A stretch of DNA of 64,000 nt from Azotimanducus sp963663145. Its GTDB lineage: Bacteria; Pseudomonadota; Gammaproteobacteria; Pseudomonadales; Azotimanducaceae. Location: NCBI GenBank assembly GCA_963663145.1, contig OY760134.1, forward strand, positions 930,001-994,000, in the 5' to 3' direction. Numbering within the stretch: the stretch's first letter is position 1; the number at the start of each line of letters is the position of its first letter. Shown here in pieces: positions 29,165 to 38,446 of the stretch. Below the pieces are notes generated by a model, which had not been told where the DNA came from, searched no databases, and saw nothing but the letters and a program-made list of their open reading frames with translations. Position numbers and translations under genes: made by a program.

Positions 29165-29368
29165 GCGAATTTCATTCTGCGAGGACATCGCGTTTGATGA
29201 AGCTTTGCCCTATCTCCGTGAACAGATCAATGCTCGCGCGAAGAGCCGTGGATTGTGGATCCCTCTAAATTGACAGCAGATGCATCTTCAGGAACTCGCC
29301 TTTTGTTCCGAGAGAGGAACGGGTGGGGCATTGCGACTCACCCGCTGCTGTGTTGGAGGCCAAACCGA
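29165..29368 (+). other. intergenic stretch with a possible gene-tail fragment
   Basis: After the AtuA gene an open stretch at about 29184-29273 encodes ALPYLREQINARAKSRGLW and stops at 29271. It resembles coding sequence, perhaps the N-terminal helix of an acyl-CoA dehydrogenase, but is far too short to assign. It has no start of its own and is best seen as debris. Nothing else is recognised here. Confidence 0.3.
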
Positions 29369-29659
29369 TCAGAGCCCGTTCAGGAATTCCTCGCCCGTCT
29401 CGCAGTCGATGATCAGTCCGCTCAGTTGCAGCAAGCGTTCGCCGTCGTCGAGCGTGGGTGATCGTTTCGACCACTCCTCCGCAGTCTCGTCCCCGAACTT
29501 GCGCACGATCTGCCCGCACAGCAGTCCGCGCTTACTCGCCAAGCCCCGGGCGCGTTCTTCGACGCGTCCTTCGACCCGGCCTTCGACGCGCCCCTCCTCC
29601 CGGTGCTCCTCGATTTCCTCCAGTATGCGTTCCGCAATCATGTCCATTTCCTCCGTCAA
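29369..29659 (-). pseudogene. C-terminal remnant of an Rpn/PD-(D/E)XK transposase-like nuclease
   Basis: The 96-codon frame encodes ERILEEIEEHREEGRVEGR, with a heptad-like EGRVEGRVEGRV run, then LLCGQIVRKFGDETAEEW. Charged tails with EGR(V/E)EGR repeats are characteristic of the C-terminus of Rpn (recombination-promoting nuclease) family proteins. The frame continues upstream for about ten residues (LADWNRFES) and then meets a stop, so the nuclease domain is missing. There is no acceptable start other than an internal TTG. It is most likely a decayed mobile-gene fragment; a small free-standing protein is less likely. Confidence 0.5.
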
Positions 29660-29812
29660 GGATTCAAACCTGTTCCAGTCGGCGAGCCCGTCACCCCGAC
29701 ATCAAGCAGAAGGGAGCACGAGTCCGCGAAGTAGGTCAACAATCCAGCCTCGCGCGAGGCCCTTCCGGCCAGCGACCGCTCCGCCCGGCAGCACTACGTG
29801 CGCGACAAACAA

Positions 29813-30175
<363 letters not shown>

Positions 30176-30211
30176 CTTCAAGTGTAGCTGATTTTGATGT
30201 GGCGAGTGCCC
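30176..30211 (-). promoter_or_regulatory. probable rnpB promoter -10 inside the preceding gene's stop region
   Basis: On the minus strand TACACT (30186-30181) lies 6-7 nt before the expected 5' end of rnpB at the P1 helix. It coincides with the last two sense codons of the TIGR03084-like gene, whose stop ends at 30178. The -35 element is weak. This is inferred from spacing only. Confidence 0.4.
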
Positions 30212-31020
30212 GGCGCGGGCGGTGTTTCGGGAGGGCCAGCAAAGCACTGGGCCTGATCCATCCAGCGCTTCGCCGCCTCTCCTTGCACCTTGAGCGAGGT
30301 ATCGGCAATGTTACGGGTCTGGGTGACGACCTGACAAAACTCGGTGGCTCGGCCCTCTATGAGTCCGCTGCCACTCTGCGGATGCCATTCCCAAGTGTCT
30401 CCGGACGGCGCGCTCAACACCACGCGCGGCGCTTCCGCCGGCACCTCTTGTCCACGATTCACAAAGCTCCAGCCAAAGGTGTTCATGCCAAGAAAGGCGA
30501 TGTTGCGAATACGGTCCTCGTCTTGGCGTTCGACGCCAAGCAGGTCGAAGACGGCTTGACCATGCGCCCAAGTCTCCATTTGCCGCGCCGTGATGGACGA
30601 TCTCGCGCTCATGTCCGGTCCCGCCCACTTCAGGCGTGCCTTGGGGTCCGCATCATGAAACCGATCGGCGCATTGCCCATAGGTCTGCCGCCAAGTTTCC
30701 AGTAATTTGCGCCCGGACTCATCGGCGCAGAATTCGCGCTCCACCTCGGACATGGGGATTCCCTCGCGCATTTGCGCCGAGGCCCGCTCATAGAATTCCA
30801 CGAAGGCCCCGGTATCTGTCAGTGCGAGAGAGGCCGCCCAGTTCCACATGTGCAGATGGCGCAGGACTTGGTTTGTGCTCCAGTGCTTAAAGAGCGTGGG
30901 GTCGGAATAGGCGGGTTCCTTGCATTCCTTGAGAAGCTCGTAGAGCGAGTCGCTCTCGGCGCGAAAGTCCTGCGCTTCGGTGATCAATTCCTGCTGCTTC
31001 TTCGCTGAACCCGCCTGCAT
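30178..31020 (-). CDS. TIGR03084-like metal-binding protein (DinB/maleylpyruvate isomerase fold)
   Basis: The 280-residue protein shows the pattern of the TIGR03084 family: LYELLKECKEPAYSDPTLFK with WSTNQVLRHLHMWNWAASLA near residue 48 (a His-rich helix of the DinB-like four-helix bundle), RQMETWAHGQAVFDLLG with a second His, and a C-terminal sterol-carrier-like segment. The conserved His residues probably bind a metal. Function is not known; related folds act as thiol-dependent isomerases or transferases. The stop codon abuts the rnpB 5' end, leaving no terminator between them. A single gene, not in an operon with its neighbours. Confidence 0.8.
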   Translation of the reverse strand: MQAGSAKKQQELITEAQDFRAESDSLYELLKECKEPAYSDPTLFKHWSTNQVLRHLHMWNWAASLALTDTGAFVEFYERASAQMREGIPMSEVEREFCADESGRKLLETWRQTYGQCADRFHDADPKARLKWAGPDMSARSSITARQMETWAHGQAVFDLLGVERQDEDRIRNIAFLGMNTFGWSFVNRGQEVPAEAPRVVLSAPSGDTWEWHPQSGSGLIEGRATEFCQVVTQTRNIADTSLKVQGEAAKRWMDQAQCFAGPPETPPAPGTRHIKISYT

Positions 31021-31212
31021 GGTAACTCAGGCGTCTTGACAGTTTCCATCAGTAGGCGTAGCGTCACGCATGGTGGAGAAAAAAGGCAAATTGTGGTAAC
31101 TTCGTCATATGAAGTGGAAAGAGGTGTGGTGTTCGGCTTCGCCATGATCCTGATCGGTCGTCTCTGGCAGCGTGTTTGGTCCGCTTACGGACGTTGACGG
31201 GTTTGCTTTGCG

Positions 31213-31230
31213 CGGGAATTGAGCGGGAAT
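31213..31230 (+). promoter_or_regulatory. possible MraZ-type operator (two 11-bp-spaced repeats)
   Basis: CGGGAAT occurs at 31213-31219 and again at 31224-31230, an 11-bp period, 20 bp before the mraZ start. MraZ proteins bind short G-rich direct repeats with near-helical spacing upstream of the dcw operon. The core here is CGGGA rather than TGGGA, and a third unit is degenerate (GGA at 31235), so the assignment is tentative. Confidence 0.4.
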
Positions 31231-31249
31231 CAAAGGACATCTTTGCATC

Positions 31250-31729
31250 ATGTTTCGCGGAAGCCACAATCTCACCATGGATGTGAAGGGTCGCATCATG
31301 CTACCGGTGCGGGTGCGCGAATTGGTGCAGGAGATCTCCGGGGGTCAAATGTATGTCACCACCCACAACGAAGACCCCTGCCTACTGATTTATCCGACAC
31401 CCCAGTATCTGGAAGTCGAGGGAAAGATTCTCACCCTTCCGAATATCGACAGTCCCAGTAATCGAAACCTGCAGCGATTCTTGATCGGCAACGCAAGAGA
31501 AGTCGAAATCGATGCCACCGGCCGATTGCTGATTCCCCCCCTGCTGCGCGAGTACCAAAGCCTTGAAAAACAACTCGTGCTCGCGGGTAGCGGCAAGAAA
31601 CTTGAATTGTGGAACCAAGCGACTTGGATGGAGCGGTTCGATGAGTGGCGGAACGCTCAGCGCAAGAAGAGCGCCAAGCAACTCGAGGCGCTGGAAGAGA
31701 AGAATGAGCCGATCGAGTTCAGCCTTTGA
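31250..31729 (+). CDS. mraZ: transcriptional regulator MraZ
   Basis: The 159-residue protein has two AbrB-like/SpoVT half-sites typical of MraZ: MFRGSHNLTMDVKGRIMLPV at the start and REVEIDATGRLLIPPLLREY in the second half. MraZ is a ring-forming DNA-binding repressor of its own dcw operon. It heads the cluster, with 229 bp of upstream space for promoter and operator and repeat motifs just before the start. Its 3' end overlaps rsmH by 26 bp. Confidence 0.95.
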   Translation: MFRGSHNLTMDVKGRIMLPVRVRELVQEISGGQMYVTTHNEDPCLLIYPTPQYLEVEGKILTLPNIDSPSNRNLQRFLIGNAREVEIDATGRLLIPPLLREYQSLEKQLVLAGSGKKLELWNQATWMERFDEWRNAQRKKSAKQLEALEEKNEPIEFSL

Positions 31730-32687
31730 CCACCAACCGGTGCTGTGCTCCGAAGTGACGGCATCGCTCGCTCCGCGCGCGCGCAATCCGCGCCAGGCCG
31801 CGCTGTTTGTCGATGCCACTTATGGACGCGGGGGTCATGCGCGAGCCCTACTTGCCTGTCTCGGACCGCTTGATCGATTGGTGGTGTTGGATCGCGATCC
31901 GGCGGCGGTGCGGCATGCACGCGACTGGGCGCGCAGGGAATCGCGTGTGCTGGTGCTGAAAGGGCGTTTCGGAAATATTCGCCATCTTATCGAGGCGCAG
32001 GGGCTCGGGCCCATCGATGCGCTGCTTGTCGATCTCGGCGTGTCATCGGCGCAGCTCGACGACCCGTCGCGCGGATTCTCCTTCCGCTTTTCCGGGCCGC
32101 TTGATATGCGCATGGACAATGAGTCCGGGGAAACCTTGTCCGCGTGGCTCGACCGGGTGGATCGGGAAGATCTCGCGCAAATCTTGGTCGAATTGGGGGA
32201 TTTGCCCCGAAGGAGTGCGAACAAGATTGCTGAGGCCATCGCAGCGGCGCGAAAGAGGGCTCTTATTCACACCACTGAAGAATTGGCCGCCTTGGTAAGG
32301 CCGCTTGTCGGTCGGCGCAAGCGCCGGTCGCAACTTCGCCGCGACCCGGCGACCGGTGTCTTTCAGGCACTGCGCATGCATATCAACCAAGAGATCGACG
32401 AGCTGCGCGCGGTGCTTGATGAAGGCTTTGATCTGCTGCGTGAACGCGGCCGCATGGCCGTGATTGCCTTTCATTCGATTGAAGATCGTATCGTCAAGCT
32501 TACATTTAGGCATCTGGTGATGGGTGATCCGGGACTTGCCAAGCTGCCGGTTCGCGGACAGGCGCAACAAGCCCTTTCCATTGTTCGCCGGGCTGTTCCG
32601 AGCGCTGAGGAGGTGCAGGCCAACCCGCGCGCGCGCAGCGCGAAGCTGCGAGTCATCGAGAAGCAATCTCTGGAGGTCGCCGCATGA
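31704..32687 (+). CDS. rsmH: 16S rRNA m4C1402 methyltransferase RsmH
   Basis: RsmH (MraW) methylates N4 of C1402 in 16S rRNA using S-adenosylmethionine. In the 327-residue protein the SAM-binding loop is DATYGRGGHARALL, followed by LLVDLGVSSAQLDDPSRGFS and MRMDNESGETLSAWL, and later GRMAVIAFHSIEDRIVK. ATG 31704 (MSRSSSAFDHQPVLCSEV) matches the family start and is preceded by GGAAGAGAAG; the longer open frame upstream is mraZ read out of frame. It overlaps mraZ and, by 4 bp, ftsL. Confidence 0.95.
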   Translation: MSRSSSAFDHQPVLCSEVTASLAPRARNPRQAALFVDATYGRGGHARALLACLGPLDRLVVLDRDPAAVRHARDWARRESRVLVLKGRFGNIRHLIEAQGLGPIDALLVDLGVSSAQLDDPSRGFSFRFSGPLDMRMDNESGETLSAWLDRVDREDLAQILVELGDLPRRSANKIAEAIAAARKRALIHTTEELAALVRPLVGRRKRRSQLRRDPATGVFQALRMHINQEIDELRAVLDEGFDLLRERGRMAVIAFHSIEDRIVKLTFRHLVMGDPGLAKLPVRGQAQQALSIVRRAVPSAEEVQANPRARSAKLRVIEKQSLEVAA

Positions 32688-32950
32688 ACAAGCAGACTCT
32701 CAGGCTTGCGATGCTCTATGGTTTGGTGTGCTTCTTCGCCGTACTTGCGGCAGGTGCCGCCGAACAGACGCGAATGTTGGCCGGGGCGCTTGATGCGGCG
32801 TGGGATGAGGGCGATGCCATATTGCACGACTACAGTCGATTGCTCATTGAGCGCGGAGCCCTGCGCAGCTACACCCGCCTTGATGACATCGCCAGCACTC
32901 AGCTCGACATGCGCTATCCGACGCAGGTGGAATGGGTGAACGCGCCATGA
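32684..32950 (+). CDS. ftsL: cell division protein FtsL
   Basis: This 88-residue bitopic protein has one transmembrane helix (about residues 8-26, LAMLYGLVCFFAVLAAG) and a short periplasmic coiled-coil-like stretch ending RYPTQVEWV. FtsL, with FtsB and FtsQ, activates FtsW/FtsI at the septum. Assignment rests on size, topology and position between rsmH and ftsI; FtsL sequences diverge strongly. It overlaps both neighbours by 4 bp (ATGA-type junctions), so translation is coupled. Confidence 0.85.
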   Translation: MNKQTLRLAMLYGLVCFFAVLAAGAAEQTRMLAGALDAAWDEGDAILHDYSRLLIERGALRSYTRLDDIASTQLDMRYPTQVEWVNAP

Positions 32951-34599
32951 AGATCCGCTACGCAATCATGGTGGGCTGCTTTGTGCTGGTCGCCTCACTG
33001 TTCGTGGGCTTCCAGTTCCACTTGAGTTTCGTGCAGAAGGAGTTTCTCCAAACCGAGGGCGAGAATCGTTCCAATCGCTTCGAGACCGTGGCCGCGCACC
33101 GCGGCATCATCTTTGATCGTCACGGAGAACCCTTGGCGATCAGCACCCCCGTGTTCAGGCTGGTCGCGGACCCGACCATTGCCGATTGGAACCAAGCACA
33201 GACGAGACGAGTTGCCGATGAGACTGGTCTCGACTACGAAACGCTCACAAAAGAAATGCGCGCCAATAAGTCGGCTGGCAGCAGATATGTGCGTTTGGCT
33301 GGGCAATTGGTGCCGGAACAGGCAAAGCGATTGCAAAACGCCAAGATGCCGGGCTTGTTCTTCGAGCGCGAATACAGACGCTTCTATCCGGCCGGGGAGG
33401 TGACGGCGCATCTGGTCGGCACCACCAGCAGCGAGAATTTGGGACTTGAAGGCATCGAATATGCCTACGATCCAGCGCTCGCGCAACGTGACGGGAAGCG
33501 GCGAGTCCTGCGTAACGAAAAGGGCGAAGTGGTCAAGAACCTCGGCTACCTGGAAATGCCGAGATTCGGCGATGACCTCGTGCTTTCAGTCGATCTGCAA
33601 TTGCAGTATCACGCGCATGCGGCGCTCGCAGACGCGATCGAGACCACCAAGGCCGAATCCGCGTCGCTGATCATGCTCGATGCCCGCAGCGGAGAGGTGA
33701 TGGCGTTGGTCAACCAGCCCAGCTTCAATCCTAACGCGCCCTTTTCCGGGCACTTCGCACGCAAGAACCGGGCGGTGGCCGACGGCTACGAACCAGGCTC
33801 TACCGTCAAGCCCTTTGTGGCGTTGGCTGCCCTTAGAAATCGCGTGTACCGGCCTGATTCTGTCATTGATACCAGCCCTGGCTACTATCCGGTTGGACGC
33901 TTGCTGGTGGAAGACCCACGCGACTACGGTGCGCTCACGCTGACCGGCGTGATTGCGAAATCCAGTCAGGTGGGTATCAGCAAGATCGCATTGCGCCTCC
34001 ACCAGACGGCGGTGTACGAAATTTTCGAAGCGGTCGGCTTCGGCGTGCCGACCTTGAGCGGTCTGCCGTTCGAGCAACCGGGCCAGTTAAGCCGACAAGG
34101 CCTTTCCGATGATGTGATTCGCGCGACGCATGCCTACGGCTACGGCCTTATGGTGACGCCGATGCAACTGGCTTCAGCCTACTTGACCCTGGCCACCGGC
34201 GGTATTCAGTTGCGGCCAAGCATCTTCAAATTGGATTCGGATGCGGTTGTGGGCACTCGGATCTTTGCGCAGCGGGAAGTTGCCGAAGTGACCCGTATGC
34301 TTGAGGAGGTGGTCACGCCCGCAGGCACCGCTTGGCGGGCTCGGGTGCCGGGATACCGAGTAGCCGGCAAGACCGGGACCATTCGCAAGGTGGTAGAGAC
34401 CGGCTACGATGAGTCGCGGCACGCGACTTGGTTTGTCGGCATGGTGCCAGCAGTCAATCCGCGATTCGTGCTACTGGTGCTGGTTGATGAGCCGAAAACT
34501 AATCAACCGAGCGGTGGTTCGGTTTCTGCGCCGGTGTTCGCGCGCGTCGCCGCGCTCGCCGTCCATCACTTGGGTATTGCGCCGGAGGAACGGGCGTGA
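32947..34599 (+). CDS. ftsI: septal peptidoglycan transpeptidase FtsI (PBP3)
   Basis: FtsI cross-links septal peptidoglycan. The 550-residue protein has one N-terminal membrane helix (about residues 8-26), the pedestal motif AAHRGIIFDRHGEPLA, and a transpeptidase domain with the SxxK motif YEPGSTVKPF and the KTG motif RVAGKTGT. The middle SxN motif, SSN in E. coli PBP3, reads SSQ here (AKSSQVGISK), a conservative but notable change at an active-site residue. ATG 32947 overlaps the ftsL stop. It lies before murE with another 4-bp overlap. Confidence 0.95.
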   Translation: MKIRYAIMVGCFVLVASLFVGFQFHLSFVQKEFLQTEGENRSNRFETVAAHRGIIFDRHGEPLAISTPVFRLVADPTIADWNQAQTRRVADETGLDYETLTKEMRANKSAGSRYVRLAGQLVPEQAKRLQNAKMPGLFFEREYRRFYPAGEVTAHLVGTTSSENLGLEGIEYAYDPALAQRDGKRRVLRNEKGEVVKNLGYLEMPRFGDDLVLSVDLQLQYHAHAALADAIETTKAESASLIMLDARSGEVMALVNQPSFNPNAPFSGHFARKNRAVADGYEPGSTVKPFVALAALRNRVYRPDSVIDTSPGYYPVGRLLVEDPRDYGALTLTGVIAKSSQVGISKIALRLHQTAVYEIFEAVGFGVPTLSGLPFEQPGQLSRQGLSDDVIRATHAYGYGLMVTPMQLASAYLTLATGGIQLRPSIFKLDSDAVVGTRIFAQREVAEVTRMLEEVVTPAGTAWRARVPGYRVAGKTGTIRKVVETGYDESRHATWFVGMVPAVNPRFVLLVLVDEPKTNQPSGGSVSAPVFARVAALAVHHLGIAPEERA

Positions 34600-36032
34600 C
34601 CGCTGTGCCGTTGGAACGACTCTTTCCTGGGACTGGAGACCCGGTCACCCAAGTGAGTGGTTTGGCGCTCGATTCTCGACAGGTCATTTCGGGCGATGTC
34701 TTCATCGCCCTCAAGGGTGCCTTGAGTGATGGGCATGACTTTGTAGACGAAGCTATTCGCCGCGGCGCCTCGGCTATTGCCTGCGAGCGGCAATTGGCGG
34801 AGCAATCGGTGCCCGTGATCACAAGGCCGGGCCTGCGCACAATGGTGGGCGATCTGGCGGCGAGTTTCTATGGCGAGCCCGCCTTGAACCTGCGTATCCT
34901 GGCCGTCACCGGAACCAACGGCAAGACTTCGGTGGCTTGGTACGCCGCAAGCCTTTTGAATGGGCTTGGCGAGCCTGCCGCTTGCCATGGAACTATCGGT
35001 TGGGGGACGCCGCCGAAGCTGGCGGCCACCAGTCTGACCACGCCCGACCCCATTACCCTGCATGCCAGATTCAACGCGCTGCGTCTCTCTGGTGTGCGCT
35101 GGGTCGCGCTTGAGGCGAGTTCACACGCACTCGACCAGCAACGGCTGTCGGCCGTCAATCCCGAGGTCGGGATATTCACCAATCTAAGCCGCGACCATCT
35201 TGATTATCACCCGGACATGAACGCCTATCTTGAAGCCAAGGTGCGCCTGTTTCGTATGCCCTCGGTCAAGGTTGCCGTGGTCAATTGCGATGATCCAGCG
35301 GCCAAGACCATCGAATCGGCGGTCGCTAGGGGCGTTGAAGTGTGGCGCATCGGACGGAGCAAGCATGCGAACGTGCGATATTCGCTGCGCGATGCCGACC
35401 AAGGCACATGCTTGGAAGTCAAGTCGCCTTGGGGTGAATTCCGCACCCACTTGTCCATGATCGGAGAAACGGGTCCCCAGAACTTTTTGACCGCCATGAC
35501 CAGCCTAGCCGCGCTCGGGTTCGACATGCGCGACATGATCGAGCTCGCTGCGGGTCTGCCGCCGGTGCCGGGAAGAATGCAGGTATTCGATGCGAAGGTG
35601 CCGATCATTGTGGATTATGCGCACACGCCGGATGCCATGCAGCACACGCTAGAGTCTTTGCGCAAGCGGTTTCGCCAAGGGGTCATCTGCGTATTCGGTT
35701 GCGGAGGTGACCGTGACGCCGGCAAGCGGCTGGAAATGGCTTCGGTGGTGGACAGTTTGGCGGCGGGCGCTTGGGTGACCGACGACAACCCACGCGGAGA
35801 ATCGGCGAGCGACATCAGATCGGAGATTTGCAGCGGATTCTCTCGTCTCACTCCCAATAACGTGGCGGACCGTTCACGCGCCGCCGAACAAGCCTTCGAC
35901 TCCGCGAAGGCCGGCCAAGCGCTCTTGCTCGCAGGCAAGGGGCACGAATTCGGCATCGTCCGCTCGGGCCGGGTGACCCCACACAGCGATCTCGATTTGG
36001 CGCGAACCCTCAAGGAGCGCGAAGCATGCTGA
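34596..36032 (+). CDS. murE: UDP-MurNAc-tripeptide ligase MurE (meso-DAP type)
   Basis: MurE adds meso-diaminopimelate to UDP-MurNAc-Ala-Glu. In the 478-residue protein the ATP loop is VTGTNGKTSVAWYA (about residue 108), with LTTPDPITLHARF, EASSHALDQQRL and the DAP-recognition motif DDNPRGES near residue 397. The last indicates DAP rather than lysine as substrate, in line with dapD and dapE in this window. Its stop overlaps the mraY start by 7 bp, leaving no room for murF, which normally sits here. Confidence 0.95.
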   Translation: MTAVPLERLFPGTGDPVTQVSGLALDSRQVISGDVFIALKGALSDGHDFVDEAIRRGASAIACERQLAEQSVPVITRPGLRTMVGDLAASFYGEPALNLRILAVTGTNGKTSVAWYAASLLNGLGEPAACHGTIGWGTPPKLAATSLTTPDPITLHARFNALRLSGVRWVALEASSHALDQQRLSAVNPEVGIFTNLSRDHLDYHPDMNAYLEAKVRLFRMPSVKVAVVNCDDPAAKTIESAVARGVEVWRIGRSKHANVRYSLRDADQGTCLEVKSPWGEFRTHLSMIGETGPQNFLTAMTSLAALGFDMRDMIELAAGLPPVPGRMQVFDAKVPIIVDYAHTPDAMQHTLESLRKRFRQGVICVFGCGGDRDAGKRLEMASVVDSLAAGAWVTDDNPRGESASDIRSEICSGFSRLTPNNVADRSRAAEQAFDSAKAGQALLLAGKGHEFGIVRSGRVTPHSDLDLARTLKEREAC

Positions 36033-37108
36033 ACTGGCTTGTGGACAGTCTCTTGCAGTTCGATCCCGGATTCGGGGTCTTTCACTACCTGACCGTGCGC
36101 ACGGTCTTTGCCGCCGTGACGGCACTGCTTGTGAGTCTGCTCCTCGGCGCCGCGGTGATCCGATATCTGCAGCGCCTGCAGATCAAACAGGTGGTGCGCG
36201 AAGATGGCCCTCAGAGCCACCTTTCCAAGGCTGGCACGCCCACCATGGGTGGGCTATTGATTCTCGGTGTGTTCGCATTCTCCGCGCTCTTGTGGGCGAA
36301 GCTCGAAAACACCTATGTGTGGACGGTGCTGCTCGCGACCTTGGCGTTCGGCTTGATCGGGTTTGTTGACGATTATCTCAAGGTGGTGCGCGGCAATTCG
36401 CGTGGATTAAGGGCGAGATACAAGTTCATTGCCCAGTCGGTGAGCGCGCTGGCGATAGGTATCTATTTGTATATGACCGCTTCAGACCCAGCGCACACGG
36501 CCCTCTACGTGCCCGTGTTCAAGGAAGTGATGCTCAATCTGGGGCCGGCCTATGTGCTCTTCGCCTACTTTGTGATCGTGGGCAGTAGCAACGCCGTCAA
36601 CCTCACCGACGGACTCGATGGCTTGGCCATCATGCCCTGCGCCATGATCGTCTCGGCGCTCGGCCTGCTCGCCTATGTGGCCGGTCATTCCGAAATGTCG
36701 GCCTACTTCGGTGTGCCGCATATTGAGGGCGCTGGTGAACTGGCGATTGTCTGCGGTGCCCTGGCCGGCGCGGCGCTGGGCTTTCTGTGGTTCAACGCCT
36801 ACCCCGCCCAGGTGTTCATGGGCGATGTGGGCGCGCTGGCGCTCGGCGCCGCTTTGGGTGTGCTGGCGCTCATCGCCCGGCACGAACTGCTGCTCTTGGT
36901 GATGGGAGGCGTATTCGTCTTGGAGACCGTATCGGTCATGGTGCAGGTGGCCTCCTTCCGGCTTACCGGCCGGCGCGTATTTCGCATGGCTCCCTTGCAT
37001 CATCACTTCGAACTCAAGGGCTGGCCCGAATCGGTGGTCATAGTGCGATTTTGGATCATCAGTCTGGTGCTGGTGCTGGTGGCGCTGTCCACCCTGAAGA
37101 TACGGTGA
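36026..37108 (+). CDS. mraY: phospho-MurNAc-pentapeptide transferase MraY
   Basis: MraY transfers phospho-MurNAc-pentapeptide to undecaprenyl phosphate to form lipid I. The 360-residue integral protein has about ten transmembrane segments and the active-site markers GPQSHLSKAGTPTMGGLLI, FVDDYLKVVRGNSRGL, NLTDGLDGLA and PLHHHFELKGWPE. Length equals that of the E. coli enzyme. It directly follows murE and precedes murD, which starts 7 bp downstream. Confidence 0.96.
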   Translation: MLNWLVDSLLQFDPGFGVFHYLTVRTVFAAVTALLVSLLLGAAVIRYLQRLQIKQVVREDGPQSHLSKAGTPTMGGLLILGVFAFSALLWAKLENTYVWTVLLATLAFGLIGFVDDYLKVVRGNSRGLRARYKFIAQSVSALAIGIYLYMTASDPAHTALYVPVFKEVMLNLGPAYVLFAYFVIVGSSNAVNLTDGLDGLAIMPCAMIVSALGLLAYVAGHSEMSAYFGVPHIEGAGELAIVCGALAGAALGFLWFNAYPAQVFMGDVGALALGAALGVLALIARHELLLLVMGGVFVLETVSVMVQVASFRLTGRRVFRMAPLHHHFELKGWPESVVIVRFWIISLVLVLVALSTLKIR

Positions 37109-37114
37109 AGCGCC

Positions 37115-38446
37115 TTGGCTGATCGACAGGCAATCATCGGGCTCGGGGTCACCGGCTATTCCCTGCTGCGTTTTCTTGTCCGAGAAGGCGCCACGAATCT
37201 TGTGGTGGTGGATACACGAGAACGACCGCCCATGATCGAAACCGCACGCCGCAATTACCCGAACGTCGAATATGTATGCGGCCGATCATCGCGCTTCATG
37301 GCGTGGCAAGACGTTACGCGAGTTCAAGTGAGCCCCGGGGTTGCGATGGATTCCTGCCTCTTGGCGACACCCAAGCGTCTAGGCATTGCGATGGATAGCG
37401 ATATTGGCATCTTCTTGAGAAGGGCGCAGGCGCCGGTATTCGCGGTCACCGGCACCAACGGCAAGAGCACCGTCTGCAGCTTGGCTGCCCATCTCATGCG
37501 TTCCGCGGGCGTGAAGGTCGGGCTTGGCGGCAATCTCGGGCATCCAGCGCTCGACCTACTCGAAGAACCCTCCAGCCTGTACCTGCTCGAACTATCCAGT
37601 TTTCAATTGGAACGGCTGAGTGGCGAGTCCGTCCACATGGGCGCGATTCTCAATCTGGCGCCTGATCACGCGGACCGCTACGCATCATTCGAGGACTATC
37701 GTCAAGCCAAGTTGAGGATCGCCAAGGATGCCGAGATCAGCTTGGAGAATCGCCAAGATCCGCTGACCGCGATCAGCACCGCGCGATTGAGACTGAGTTT
37801 CGGGCTCGATGCCCCTAGGGGAGAACGCGACGCAGGCGTGCTGGATAGGGATTGGTTAAGCCTCGGGGCAACAAGAGTCGCTCAGGTTCAGGATCTTCCG
37901 CTCGTCGGAAAACATGGGTGTGCGAACGCGCTTGCCGCTTTGGCGCTTTGCGCCGAATCCGGGGCCGATGTTCAACAGGCGGTTCAATACTTGCCGAGCT
38001 TCAAGGGTCTCGCGCACCGTGCCGAGTTGGTGGGCGTGCATCGGGGCGTGCGTTGGATTGACGACTCGAAGGCCACCAACCTCGCGGCGGCGCTCGCGGC
38101 GGTGGAGAGTCTCAAGGTGGCTTCGGGGGACTCGGGTCTCGTGTGGATTCTCGGCGGCGATGCCAAGGGCGTTGATCTTGCCCCCTTGCATCAGGCGATT
38201 GGTCCCGAAGTACGCGCGCTCTGCGTCATGGGCAAGGATGCCGAGCGCTTTCGAGAGGCGGCGGGCGATTCGACAGACATCCTGCGCGCCGAGTCCATGC
38301 GGGAAGCCGTGTATCTGTGCGCACAGTTCGCACGCGCCGGAGACACGGTGCTCCTGTCTCCGGCCGCCGCGAGCTTGGATATGTTCGATGACTACCAAGC
38401 GCGCGGCAGAGCTTTTGCGCGGGCGGTCGAGGCACTCCACGCATGA
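37115..38446 (+). CDS. murD: UDP-MurNAc-alanine D-glutamate ligase MurD
   Basis: MurD adds D-glutamate to UDP-MurNAc-L-Ala. The 443-residue protein starts with a nucleotide-type loop (QAIIGLGVTGYSLLRFLV), has the ATP loop VTGTNGKSTVCSLAAHLM near residue 110, then LGGNLGHPALDLL, LELSSFQLERL, IDDSKATNLAAALAA and LSPAAASLDMFDDYQARG. The last motif usually reads LSPACASFD, a small change. The start is TTG at 37115. It overlaps ftsW by 4 bp. Confidence 0.94.
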   Translation: MADRQAIIGLGVTGYSLLRFLVREGATNLVVVDTRERPPMIETARRNYPNVEYVCGRSSRFMAWQDVTRVQVSPGVAMDSCLLATPKRLGIAMDSDIGIFLRRAQAPVFAVTGTNGKSTVCSLAAHLMRSAGVKVGLGGNLGHPALDLLEEPSSLYLLELSSFQLERLSGESVHMGAILNLAPDHADRYASFEDYRQAKLRIAKDAEISLENRQDPLTAISTARLRLSFGLDAPRGERDAGVLDRDWLSLGATRVAQVQDLPLVGKHGCANALAALALCAESGADVQQAVQYLPSFKGLAHRAELVGVHRGVRWIDDSKATNLAAALAAVESLKVASGDSGLVWILGGDAKGVDLAPLHQAIGPEVRALCVMGKDAERFREAAGDSTDILRAESMREAVYLCAQFARAGDTVLLSPAAASLDMFDDYQARGRAFARAVEALHA

